NCBI RefSeq assembly: GCF_027186265.1
Contig: NZ_CP114176.1
Location: 3,658,001 to 3,722,000, forward strand
Direction: 5' to 3'
Origin: Lentibacillus daqui
Lineage (GTDB): Bacteria > Bacillota > Bacilli > Bacillales > Amphibacillaceae
Length of the DNA stretch: 64,000 nt
Below are positions 25,407-34,132 of this stretch, piece by piece. Each line of letters opens with the position of its first letter. Within the stretch, counting starts at the first letter, position 1. A program made the position numbers and the translations under genes. Below the pieces are notes generated by a model. That model did not search any database, was not told where the DNA came from, and was given only the letters and a program-made list of their open reading frames with translations.

Positions 25407-26954
25407 CACTAGCGTTGCATAAAGTTTTTCTACAAATATCAAGAAAAATATTTAGTTGGAACATTAGGAATAATGGGAGTTTTCACTACAAAAGTCTATA
25501 AAAAAACCTTATAATAAGGGAATGGTAGTCCTGTCCAAATCCCAAATTATAAGGAGAACTCATGGACAATCATACCATAAAAACTGTATTCAAGGAATAC
25601 ATTCATCCATTAGATTCAAAAGTAACCCAAAAAATGGTCGATCACGCAGAACTTGATAAGTATGTTAAAAAGCTTGATCTACTAACGTTTACCAATGCTT
25701 TTATCTATGCACAACTGAAAAACTTAGATAGTTTAAAACGAATAAGCAATACGATTAAACGCAAGAAAACAGTTCAAAGGCTAGTAGGTATTGAAAATAT
25801 TAGTAAGTCACAGCTTTCTCGAAAAAACAGAAGTATCCCACATGAAATTTTTGAAGTGATTCTACATCATTTAATTCAGAAGTTGCACCATATACTTGGA
25901 CCAAGAATGGTAAGTAAAGAACTTGGTAAGCTTCATTTGATTGATTCATCAACCATATCCATGTGCCTCAGTCAATATGAATGGGCAGATTTTCGAGAAA
26001 CAAAATCTGGAGTGAAGATGCATACTTCCATTTCCTTTTGCGATGGCATTTCTTACCCAAATAAAGTAAATCTTACTCCGGCAAGACCTGCGGATGAAAC
26101 ACAGCTGGACGCATTGATTGTAGCGGATAAAAATGTGCTGCATGTGTTCGACCGTGGCTATTTCAACTTTGAAAAGTTTGAAGCCTACTCGAAAGCTGGT
26201 ATTCGTTTTGTGACACGAATTAAATCAAATACTGTTGTGCATGTCATCGAGGAAATGCCGGTTGACGATACTTCTCCAATCACTCGACATGCGATTATAA
26301 AGATTGGAAACATGAAGCATGAACTGCAATTAGTAGAGACCCGAGATAGTGAAGGGAATCAAATTAGAATCGTGTGTAATGATGCAAAGGTGAGTGCACA
26401 GGAAATAAGCGACCTTTACCGAAATCGTTGGCAAATTGAATTATTTTTCAAATGGGTAAAGCAACACCTTGTAATCAAAAAGTTGTATGGAAAAAGTGAA
26501 AATGCCGTATACAATCAGCTCTATCTAGCGATGATCACGTACTGTTTAACACTGCTTATGAAGAACAGAATAAGCTATAAAGGCACACTACTAGAGATGC
26601 TTCACTGGATTCGTGATTGCTGGGATAAATCAATGACGAATTTTATTTCCGAAGTGTTTAAACCACCTGAAGGCACATCTAGAGGACGACGGCGGCAAGA
26701 ACACGAACGAATCTTTGAAGAAACCCTAGCACAATATGAATTAGGAGAGATTTTTCATTTAGATAACTTGGTTTATGATCCACTCATTTAAATAGTATAT
26801 AAAATTCAAAAAATGGATGAAGGGCTACCTTTAAACCCTCGTTGTTCTTTTTTAATTTTATAGAAGGAATATATGACAGAATATTCACCCGATTAAGTCG
26901 GGTAGCTAATCAAGATGATTGACTTTCAGAAATGGTTTTAATGCAACGCTAGTG
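25407..26954 (+). mobile_element. IS4-family insertion sequence, complete
   Basis: This 1548-bp element has perfect 14-bp terminal inverted repeats CACTAGCGTTGCAT (25407-25420, inverted at 26941-26954) and one intact transposase gene. It is flanked by a perfect 9-bp duplication ATTTAGGAT (25398-25406 and 26955-26963). The right end beyond the gene (26792-26954) contains a small hairpin (ACCCGAC/GTCGGGT near 26887-26902). Intact gene and ends indicate recent movement. Confidence 0.95.
25562..26791 (+). CDS. IS4-family DDE transposase
   Basis: The 409-residue transposase has an N-terminal DUF4372-like helical part and the DDE set: D128 in LHLIDSSTI, D197 in HVFDRGYFNFEKF and E293 within YRNRWQIELFFKWVKQHL, the YREK signature of the IS4 family. 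AAGGAG 5-6 nt upstream supports the ATG. No frameshift or stop interrupts it. The segment EHERIFEETLAQYELGEIF closes the protein. Confidence 0.95.
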   Translation: MDNHTIKTVFKEYIHPLDSKVTQKMVDHAELDKYVKKLDLLTFTNAFIYAQLKNLDSLKRISNTIKRKKTVQRLVGIENISKSQLSRKNRSIPHEIFEVILHHLIQKLHHILGPRMVSKELGKLHLIDSSTISMCLSQYEWADFRETKSGVKMHTSISFCDGISYPNKVNLTPARPADETQLDALIVADKNVLHVFDRGYFNFEKFEAYSKAGIRFVTRIKSNTVVHVIEEMPVDDTSPITRHAIIKIGNMKHELQLVETRDSEGNQIRIVCNDAKVSAQEISDLYRNRWQIELFFKWVKQHLVIKKLYGKSENAVYNQLYLAMITYCLTLLMKNRISYKGTLLEMLHWIRDCWDKSMTNFISEVFKPPEGTSRGRRRQEHERIFEETLAQYELGEIFHLDNLVYDPLI

Positions 26955-27048
26955 ATTTAGGATAAGCGTAGCACAATGTAAAAGGAAAATCGATGGCGGG
27001 CCATGCGCATGTGATTTTGATCGCCATCAATATTGTGTGAGCAGGGGG

Positions 27049-27182
27049 TATCGACCATATTGGGGGGATTTCAACTGTGATGGCAGGAGTATCAACCGAA
27101 CGGATGGATGTATCGACCACTTCACAAAAATTATCAACCATTTAGGCTCCGATATCGGCCACTATCAAAAGATTTATCAATT
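27049..27182 (+). repeat. 21-bp-period motif array 4 (TATCRACC type, 7 units)
   Basis: Units TATCGACC, TTTCAACT, TATCAACC, TATCGACC, TATCAACC, TATCGGCC and TATCAATT start at 27049, 27069, 27090, 27111, 27132, 27153 and 27175 (spacings 20, 21, 21, 21, 21, 22). Spacers are unrelated. It lies in 26964-27397, between the IS4 end and the 3' end of the next gene; nothing else was recognised in that gap. Confidence 0.85.
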
Positions 27183-27397
27183 GGAGAGTAATCTCGACTG
27201 AACGATAGGATGAATTGATTGACCTGAAAATGCTCCACCACCATTAATAAGCCATCACAACTTTTCACGTTATGATGGCAATGTGATTTACGTATAAAAT
27301 GAATTAAAATCCGGTTAAAATAGACCTTTTACATATAAACGGTGGTCTGCCAAAGCCTTTATGTTGTAATGGGCATTTTTGTCTCATAGCAAAAAAA

Positions 27398-27715
27398 TTA
27401 CCAAAAAAACCCTGGATAATACGGGTAATATCCATAGCCACCGAAACCGCCGTAACCACCATAATGCGGAAATAATAGATAACTTGTCAGCAGCCCACCT
27501 GCCAAACCGCCAAGGAAAGGTCCAAATCCATATCTGACAGGTACTGGTCCGCCAATATCACTCCCAAAACCAGGATATCCGTTAAAACCCACTCCGTACC
27601 CTTGAACCGGCTCTTGCATTTCCTCTTGTGAATTTCTTTGTTGTTCTGGCACTGCAGTTGACAAATTCTCTTCATAATTAGGCATTGCGGCTTGCTGATT
27701 CCATTCGTTATTCAT
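27398..27715 (-). CDS. Gly/Tyr-rich small protein, probably surface or spore-associated
   Basis: The 105-residue protein has a polar N-terminal half rich in Asn, Gln and Glu and a C-terminal half of Gly, Tyr, Phe and Pro (YGGYGGFGGYGYYPYYPGFFW) after a short hydrophobic segment FGPFLGGLAGGLLTSYLLF. This composition is common in spore-coat and cell-surface proteins of Bacillaceae, but no family can be named. GAGGG lies 7 nt before the ATG at 27715. Monocistronic. Confidence 0.65.
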   Translation of the reverse strand: MNNEWNQQAAMPNYEENLSTAVPEQQRNSQEEMQEPVQGYGVGFNGYPGFGSDIGGPVPVRYGFGPFLGGLAGGLLTSYLLFPHYGGYGGFGGYGYYPYYPGFFW

Positions 27716-27906
27716 TCTTTTCCCTCACTTCAAAATGTAGTATATGATATCCTTATGCATTTGCCTAATGAAGGTGTTGGGCGTTTTCACCAGAAGTAGG
27801 TAATTACAAGTTATTACATCAAATCAAATTTTCAAAAAATAGTGTTTGGTGTTAACATCAGCTTTGTGGTATCATATATCTAACAGATACATATCATATA
27901 GATAGG

Positions 27907-28485
27907 ATGATCCTTTTGAAAGAATACAATCATACTACCTACGCAATACTTGGGATTTTGACAACTACATGCAAATCCGGCTATGCAATTAAACAATTCA
28001 TTGACCAAAGTTTAAACCACTTTTGGAAAATTAGTTACGGGCAAATTTATCCAACCCTAAAATTTATTGAAGAAGAGGGATTGGCTACAGTAAAAACAGC
28101 TACACAGGAAGGAAAGCCTGATCGAAAGGAGTATTTCTTGACACAAAAAGGAAAAACAACCTTAAAAGAATGGCTCAAACAACCGATTGAACAAATACCT
28201 GTGGAGCGAAATGAATTGTTATTGAAATTATTTTTTGGACGTCATCAATCCACAGCAAATACGCTAAATCAACTGAACGATTACCAGCAAAAATTGAAAA
28301 TAACTTATCAAACTTACACAAACATAGAACAAATGATTACGACAAATAAACATGATCAAAAAGATGCAACCTATTGGCTATTTACCTTAGATTATGGAAA
28401 AAGGGTAACACAGGCAGCGATTGAATGGTGCGAGGCGACTACCGAACAGATTAAAAAGGTAAAAGATGCTTCGTATTCGAAGTAA
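27907..28485 (+). CDS. PadR-family transcriptional regulator
   Basis: The 192-residue protein has the PadR winged helix at its start (EYNHTTYAILGILTTTCKSGYAIKQ, then SYGQIYPTLKFIEEEGLATV) and a C-terminal helical PadR_C domain. Family starts usually read MKEYNHTTY, which would use TTG at 27916 with AGGATG 6-8 nt upstream; the ATG at 27907 adds three residues. A dyad ATATCTaacAGATA just upstream may be its own operator. It stands next to a DUF4188 gene, a frequent PadR partner, so it probably represses that pair in response to a toxic small molecule. Confidence 0.9.
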   Translation: MILLKEYNHTTYAILGILTTTCKSGYAIKQFIDQSLNHFWKISYGQIYPTLKFIEEEGLATVKTATQEGKPDRKEYFLTQKGKTTLKEWLKQPIEQIPVERNELLLKLFFGRHQSTANTLNQLNDYQQKLKITYQTYTNIEQMITTNKHDQKDATYWLFTLDYGKRVTQAAIEWCEATTEQIKKVKDASYSK

Positions 28486-28541
28486 GTGAATTATCATATC
28501 TGGGTGTCATGATGGATCCATCAAATGGGAGGAATAAAATC

Positions 28542-29039
28542 ATGAGAAAGTCAATTTACACTGGCCGTTACATTACCGACAATGACAGCGATCTTGTTGT
28601 ATTTCTAATCGGCATGCGAATGAACAAACGATTTGCAGTACACAAATGGCTACCAGTTTTCAAGGCAATGCGAGGCATGATTAAAGAGCTGTACATGAAC
28701 AAGGAGGAGTTAGGTTTTTTATCCATGGAAAATTACTTTGGACTACGAACAACTCTCATGATTCAATACTGGCAGTCGACTGAGGATTTACTTGCCTATG
28801 CCAAAGGGGAAAAACATTTGGCTGCATGGAAAAACTTCAATCAACAAGTCGACAACAATGAGGCTGTTGGCATTTACCATGAAACTTATCCAGTTGATAA
28901 AGGCAAGTACGAAACACTTTATCGGAATATGCCACAACACGGGCTAGGAAAAGCGATAAAGCATATCCCAATTACTCCGGAAACCATTTCAGCCAGAAAG
29001 CGGCTGCATCGTGATATAAAACATTCCGGAGCAAACTGA
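28542..29039 (+). CDS. DUF4188 protein (monooxygenase-like)
   Basis: The 165-residue product MRKSIYTGRYITDNDSDLVVFLIGMRMNKR... is a DUF4188 member with the typical VFLIGMR and IQYWQSTEDLLAYA segments; the fold resembles antibiotic-biosynthesis-type heme-free monooxygenases, and the family includes phenylacetaldoxime dehydratase-like annotations without proof. GGGAGG lies 10 nt before the ATG at 28542. It is 56 bp downstream of the padR gene and probably co-transcribed. Confidence 0.85.
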   Translation: MRKSIYTGRYITDNDSDLVVFLIGMRMNKRFAVHKWLPVFKAMRGMIKELYMNKEELGFLSMENYFGLRTTLMIQYWQSTEDLLAYAKGEKHLAAWKNFNQQVDNNEAVGIYHETYPVDKGKYETLYRNMPQHGLGKAIKHIPITPETISARKRLHRDIKHSGAN

Positions 29040-29083
29040 GAGTCCTTGAATTTACACATAGAGGACAGGCCTTGTTGCAACAA

Positions 29084-29977
29084 TCAAGAAATGTTTCCCT
29101 GTTCAATAATCTCAACAAATTTGGTCGAAGCAGTTGATAATGGTACGCTTTTTAAATAGCATACACCAATACTTCTTTTCGGAATCCCGTCGATTAGCTG
29201 TACTTCATGGACCAGTCCTTTATCCAAATACGTTTTAGAGAATTCTTTAGTGACACAGGCAATTCCCAGATTAATTTTGGCGAACTCCAAAAGCAAATCA
29301 TGGGAGCCCAATTCAAATTCCGGAGAGATCTTGATGCCCTTGGATAGCAAATAATTTTCCACATACACCCTTGAATTGGACTTTGGCTCAAGGAAAATCA
29401 AGGGCTGTTCCACCAGTTCCTGCAAACGAATTGGTGCAGACAGCTGCTGCCTGAATCTATTTCCGTAAACAAAAATATCCTGTATTTCAAGAAATGGCTG
29501 CATCTCCAAGTTGGGATCATCAACCGGGAAATTACAAATAGCTATATCAACGGATCCTGTCTTTAACATGGAAATCGCTTCAGCTGTAGTACCGTTGACA
29601 ATTTTAAATTTGATATTAGGATAATCATTATGGAAAACTTCTAAATAGGGAAGTAAAAAATATCTGGATATCGTATCGCTAACGCCAATCTTTAACTCCC
29701 CAGTTGTTAAATGTTTGAACGCAAGTATTTTTTCTTCACCTGTATCAAGCAAGTTTAGTGCAGCGTGGACATATTTAAATAAGTGCTTGCCTTCATTTGT
29801 GAGCGTTACCCCTTTTGGTGTTCGATTAAAAAGTCGTGTATCGAGTTCACTCTCCAATTGCCGAATTGCCTGACTAACAGCCGGCTGGGTTAGATAAAGA
29901 TCCTCCGCTGCCTTGGAGAAGCTCCTGTTTTTCGCAACAACCCCAAAGATTTTATATAAATCCAATTTACCTTTCAT
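29084..29977 (-). CDS. LysR-family regulator
   Basis: The 297-residue protein has the LysR helix-turn-helix (SFSKAAEDLYLTQPAVSQAIRQLESELDTRLF) at 18-50 and a substrate-binding domain from about 90. It is divergent from the F420-ligase-like gene with a 118-bp shared control region that contains a TGGTATAA-N16-TTATACCA dyad, so it most likely controls that gene. The effector is unknown. Confidence 0.92.
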   Translation of the reverse strand: MKGKLDLYKIFGVVAKNRSFSKAAEDLYLTQPAVSQAIRQLESELDTRLFNRTPKGVTLTNEGKHLFKYVHAALNLLDTGEEKILAFKHLTTGELKIGVSDTISRYFLLPYLEVFHNDYPNIKFKIVNGTTAEAISMLKTGSVDIAICNFPVDDPNLEMQPFLEIQDIFVYGNRFRQQLSAPIRLQELVEQPLIFLEPKSNSRVYVENYLLSKGIKISPEFELGSHDLLLEFAKINLGIACVTKEFSKTYLDKGLVHEVQLIDGIPKRSIGVCYLKSVPLSTASTKFVEIIEQGNIS

Positions 29978-29995
29978 ATAAACAGTCCTTATATT

Positions 29996-30027
29996 TGGTA
30001 TAATATTTATTCATTTTACTTATACCA
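29996..30027. promoter_or_regulatory. candidate LysR operator
   Basis: TGGTATAA (29996-30003) and TTATACCA (30020-30027) form a perfect 8-bp dyad with a 16-bp spacer, holding the T-N11-A pattern expected of LysR sites, between the regulator and its divergent target. Confidence 0.6.
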
Positions 30028-30095
30028 CTTCTTCAGTGTATATTACAAGTAGGAACTATGGATATTAACCTTAATAGCAACAAGGAGAGATTATT

Positions 30096-31292
30096 TTGGA
30101 ACGAGTAGTTGGAACCGTATCACGTGGCCTTCGCTGCCCAATCATCAATCAAGGTGACAATATTGATGAAATTGTTGTCGACAGTGTATTGAATGCAGCA
30201 GAAGTAGAAGGATTTACTATTCAGGATAAAGATATCATATCAATAACCGAATCCGTTGTTGCCCGTTCACAGGGAAATTACGCAACAATTGACGATATCG
30301 CAACAGATGTACAAGCGAAGTTCGGTGATCACACAATCGGCGTCATTTTTCCAATCTTAAGCCGAAACCGCTTTGCCATTTGTCTTCGTGGTATTGCCAA
30401 AGGTGCTAAGAAAATTGTTCTTATGCTAAGTTATCCATCAGATGAAGTTGGTAATCATTTGGTAGATATCGATGCACTAGATGAAAAAGGTATCAATCCC
30501 TGGACTGATGTGCTAACCGAGCAACAATTCCGTGATTATTTTGGATATATGAAGCATACCTTTACCGGTGTCGACTACATTGAATATTATAAATCGTTAA
30601 TTGAAGCATACGGTGTCGAATGTGAGGTTATCTTCTCCAATAATCCGAAAACAATTTTGGATCACACCAAACATGTCCTCACTTGTGATATCCATACACG
30701 CGAGCGGACAAAAAGAATCCTGAAAGCCAATGGTGGTGAAACGATTTATAGCCTGGATAATATATTAGCAACATCTGTTAACGGCAGTGGCTACAATGAC
30801 GAATACGGTCTGCTTGGCTCCAATAAATCGACTGAGGAAAAGGTTAAGTTGTTTCCACGTAATTGCCAGCCAGTCGTTGACAACATCCAGCACATGTTGA
30901 AAGAACGTACTGGCAAAGATGTCGAGGTTATGATTTATGGGGATGGCGCGTTCAAAGATCCAGTCGGTAAAATATGGGAGCTTGCTGACCCTGTTGTATC
31001 ACCCGCATATACAAAAGGACTGGACGGCACACCAAATGAAATTAAATTAAAATACCTTGCAGATAACAATTTTTCTGATTTAAAAGGTGAGGAACTGCAA
31101 CAAGCCATTACCAAGTATATTGATGAAAAAGATGAAGATGCTGACCTGGTCGGAGCTATGGAAGCACAAGGAACAACACCACGAAAACTTACCGATCTGA
31201 TTGGCTCGCTATCTGATTTGACCTCCGGCAGTGGAGACAAAGGGACACCGATCGTTTATATACAGGGATATTTTGATAATTATACGAAATAA
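30096..31292 (+). CDS. coenzyme F420-0:L-glutamate ligase-like protein
   Basis: The 398-residue protein resembles the CofE/FbiB ligase family (PF01996) in its first 230 residues: RCPIINQGDNIDEIVVDS and DKDIISITESVVARSQGN correspond to the GD-I-V-S--V-KAEG core that binds GTP and metal. The C-terminal part is not assigned. Known CofE adds glutamate to F420-0, yet nothing else of F420 synthesis is visible and most Bacillaceae lack F420, so the true substrate is open. Start is TTG at 30096 with AAGGAG 9 nt upstream. Confidence 0.8.
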   Translation: MERVVGTVSRGLRCPIINQGDNIDEIVVDSVLNAAEVEGFTIQDKDIISITESVVARSQGNYATIDDIATDVQAKFGDHTIGVIFPILSRNRFAICLRGIAKGAKKIVLMLSYPSDEVGNHLVDIDALDEKGINPWTDVLTEQQFRDYFGYMKHTFTGVDYIEYYKSLIEAYGVECEVIFSNNPKTILDHTKHVLTCDIHTRERTKRILKANGGETIYSLDNILATSVNGSGYNDEYGLLGSNKSTEEKVKLFPRNCQPVVDNIQHMLKERTGKDVEVMIYGDGAFKDPVGKIWELADPVVSPAYTKGLDGTPNEIKLKYLADNNFSDLKGEELQQAITKYIDEKDEDADLVGAMEAQGTTPRKLTDLIGSLSDLTSGSGDKGTPIVYIQGYFDNYTK

Positions 31293-31341
31293 GTTTATGT
31301 ACGGGATGCCTGAGGAGGGCATCTCTTTTTTGTATGGTTTG

Positions 31342-31393
31342 TTCGATCAACTTTCGGTCTAGCTCGATCAACTATTGGCTGTGTTTGATCAAC
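31342..31393 (+). repeat. 21-bp-period motif array 5 (YTYGATCAAC type, 3 units)
   Basis: TTCGATCAAC, CTCGATCAAC and TTTGATCAAC start at 31342, 31363 and 31384, exactly 21 bp apart, in the convergent gap between the F420-ligase-like gene and the next LysR gene. Confidence 0.7.
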
Positions 31394-31507
31394 TTTAAAT
31401 GCTGTTTGCTTTTTCTGTGTGAGATTCTATCTTGTTTGGGTGCTGTCCTTTACCGTTGGGACGATGCCCTCTCCCGTTCTTTTCCCTACCTGCTATACTG
31501 CTATACT

Positions 31508-32383
31508 TTATTTAAAATACTCCATTACAAATTCCTTAAACTGGAGCGCGGCTGACGATAAATAACCACCATCCAGCCAGGCAATGCCAATAACCCGCTC
31601 ACTTTTAGGCCAACGGATATGCAGGCGGGCGACTTTGGCTGGATCCAGTCCCGTTACATCCGGAATCAATGAAACGCCAAGTCCGGCACCGACCAATCCA
31701 GCTAACGTATGGATTTCTTCGCCTTCAAACAATATTTTTGGATGTATCCCTGCTTCTTCGCATAACTGATCCATAATTTGCCGCAGTGAATTTCCCTCTT
31801 TAATAGCAATAAAATCTTCGTCGGCGATTTCCTCCAGTGTGATACTTTCGCAACCAGCCAACCGGTGATCGGCTGGCACAATCACGAACAATTCATCGTT
31901 CCATAGTTTTTGCCAATTGACCTTAATGTTGGTTTCAATGGGAGTAGTCAGACACAGGTCGAATTCTCCGGACTCTAACTGCCGTACAAGTGCCGCAGAA
32001 TTATTTTGGTTAAACTGAAAGCGCAATTTTGGATATTGTTTGCGAAAGGCACCAATTAAATTGGGGATTTTCTCCACACCGAGTGTATGGAGAAATCCCA
32101 ACGATATCTCCCCGTATTCCGGATCAATCAAATCACGAATTTCCTGTTTGCCATCCTGATATTCTTTCAAAATGCGATTGGCCCGCTTTAAAAACAATTC
32201 GCCGTACCGATTTAACAGGATGGAGCGCCCTTTTCGTTTAAACAACGGAACGCCTAACTCCTCTTCCAAACGAGCAATCGACCTGCTCAATGCTGGCTGG
32301 GAAATGGATAAGATCCCTACCGCCCTGGTAATATGCTGAACACGGGCAACTGTTTGAAAATATTCGATTTGCTGCCATTCCAT
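31508..32383 (-). CDS. LysR-family regulator (YybE-like)
   Basis: The 291-residue product MEWQQIEYFQTVARVQHITRAVGIL... has a standard LysR DNA-binding domain (SISQPALSRSIARLEEELGVPLF) and effector domain. GGAGGAG lies 8 nt before the ATG at 32383. It is divergent from an MFS transporter gene, the same arrangement as yybE/yybF in B. subtilis, so it probably controls that transporter. The shared promoter region has been entered by MITE copy C. Confidence 0.92.
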   Translation of the reverse strand: MEWQQIEYFQTVARVQHITRAVGILSISQPALSRSIARLEEELGVPLFKRKGRSILLNRYGELFLKRANRILKEYQDGKQEIRDLIDPEYGEISLGFLHTLGVEKIPNLIGAFRKQYPKLRFQFNQNNSAALVRQLESGEFDLCLTTPIETNIKVNWQKLWNDELFVIVPADHRLAGCESITLEEIADEDFIAIKEGNSLRQIMDQLCEEAGIHPKILFEGEEIHTLAGLVGAGLGVSLIPDVTGLDPAKVARLHIRWPKSERVIGIAWLDGGYLSSAALQFKEFVMEYFK

Positions 32384-32490
32384 TGACGACTCCTCCAATC
32401 ATGACTAAAATGCATTGAATCTATGAAAATAATGCATTATACTTTTATTTTATTAGCCATTATAATAATACATATTGGATATCATTTAAA

Positions 32491-32694
32491 GAGGATGTTC
32501 AAAAAGTCTGGTAAAAATGACGTGCCCCTTCAAAAGGGGTATGCTGACGCCTGAGCGCAAGCCCGTTTTTAGTCGGCCTTCCTTTGAAGCTCGTTGGCAT
32601 GCTTTTCCGCTCCTCATGTACCTTTTTGTACACTCCGGTGCTCAAAGCTACGCCGTCTTGAACTTCTTGGTCCTTTTTCCTCCTTTTTGAACTC
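32491..32694 (+). mobile_element. MITE-like repeat, copy C
   Basis: This 204-bp copy starts GAGGATGTTCAAAAAG and ends CTTTTTGAACTC. It is flanked by a perfect 9-bp duplication TCATTTAAA (32482-32490 and 32695-32703), which fixes the element borders. It lies in the 397-bp control region between the LysR and MFS genes. Two ATGCAT-containing repeats at 32409-32440, near the LysR gene, may be the original operator. Confidence 0.92.
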
Positions 32695-32780
32695 TCATTT
32701 AAAGGATGGTTAAATGCGATTTGCGGTTTCCGCGGAATCAAATTTGCCATTTTTTTAATTCATCTTTGGAGTGAGCACGT

Positions 32781-33992
32781 ATGAACTATGTAAAAAAAGG
32801 AACGACTGACTTTCGCAAAGTAAATATTGCCCTGTTCATTGGCGGCTTTATTACTTTTGCAAACTTGTATGTGGTTCAACCATTATTACCGGCGTTTTCC
32901 GAGCAATTTGATGCCTCTCCGACAATGGTGAGCCTGACTTTATCATTAACAACTGCTTTTTTGGCAATCGCCATGTTGTTGGTAGGTTCATTATCAGAGT
33001 CGTGGGGACGCAAAGGAATTATGGGGATCTCTGTGTTTGCTGTCTCCGTTGTGGCGGTCATCATTGCATTTGTGCCTAGTTTTCAAACGCTATTGCTACT
33101 AAGGGTATTGCAAGGGATTGTTTTTGCCGGTTTGCCATCCATTGCTATGGCTTATCTTGGTGAAGAAATTGATCCATCCAGCCTGGGAGTCGCAATGGGA
33201 ATATATATTAGCGGAAACACGATTGGCGGACTAAGCGGGCGAATCATCACCGGCTCGATTGCGGATATGTTTGATTGGCGTATCGCGCTTATTGCTATTG
33301 GTGTCTTGAGTTTAGTTGCCAGCATTATTTTTTGGTGGGCTTTGCCAAAATCAAAACATTTTCAGCCACGTAAACTGGATCTGGGCAAACTCGCCAAATC
33401 AATGGGAAGTCATTTAAAAGATCCAGCCATGCTATGCTTGTATGGATTAGGATTTTTATTAATGGGCGGCTTTGTGACGATGTATAACTACGTGGAATTC
33501 CAATTGATCGCCCCGCCATATTCATTAAGTCAAACGTTGGTGGGCTGGATTTTTATCGTTTACCTTGTTGGGACATTCAGTTCAACCTGGTTTGGTAATT
33601 TAGCCATCAAATACGGCCGGCGGAACATGTTATTAATCGCGCTTTGTATTACGCTAATCGGTGCCTTAATCACATTGAATGCCAACCTGGTGATTAAAAT
33701 CATCGGAATTGCCTTATTCACATTCGGCTTCTTTGCCGGACATTCCATCGCCAGTGGCTGGGTCGGTGCGATGGCTACGCATGACAAGGCACAAGCATCG
33801 TCACTTTATTTATTTTTCTATTATTGTGGTTCAAGTGTTGGTGGAACCGCCGGTGGATTATTTTGGAGCAGTTTCGGCTGGGGCGGTGTTGTCAGTATGA
33901 TTGTTGCTTTTCTTGTCGTGACCTTCGTCCTGTTAGCTATCCTCTCTAAAGTTGCTGTATTTAAGAAAAGACAGGTGCAGGTTGCCAATTAA
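32781..33992 (+). CDS. MFS transporter (YybF-like)
   Basis: The 403-residue protein has twelve membrane helices and the MFS loop motif SLSESWGRKGIMGIS (motif A, about 70-84). The opening NIALFIGGFITFANLYVVQPLLPAF is typical of the YybF/YnfM-type exporters. GGAGTG 9 nt upstream supports the ATG. The divergent LysR gene probably controls it. Substrate unknown. MITE copy C lies 86 bp before the start and could alter its expression. Confidence 0.92.
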   Translation: MNYVKKGTTDFRKVNIALFIGGFITFANLYVVQPLLPAFSEQFDASPTMVSLTLSLTTAFLAIAMLLVGSLSESWGRKGIMGISVFAVSVVAVIIAFVPSFQTLLLLRVLQGIVFAGLPSIAMAYLGEEIDPSSLGVAMGIYISGNTIGGLSGRIITGSIADMFDWRIALIAIGVLSLVASIIFWWALPKSKHFQPRKLDLGKLAKSMGSHLKDPAMLCLYGLGFLLMGGFVTMYNYVEFQLIAPPYSLSQTLVGWIFIVYLVGTFSSTWFGNLAIKYGRRNMLLIALCITLIGALITLNANLVIKIIGIALFTFGFFAGHSIASGWVGAMATHDKAQASSLYLFFYYCGSSVGGTAGGLFWSSFGWGGVVSMIVAFLVVTFVLLAILSKVAVFKKRQVQVAN

Positions 33993-33997
33993 TCATA

Positions 33998-34026
33998 ACA
34001 GGCTTGGAAGTCCAAGCTTGTTTTTT
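33998..34026 (+). terminator. terminator of the MFS gene
   Basis: ACAGGCTTGG (33998-34007) pairs with CCAAGCTTGT with a 4-nt loop, then six T. Confidence 0.9.
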
Positions 34027-34132
34027 ATCTGAATCAATTTTCCAGTTCTGTTCATTTGATTCATCATGTTATTAGCCGTATGATGATACAGTGATCATTT
34101 TACACACCATGTTGTGAGAGGATTGACTTACG

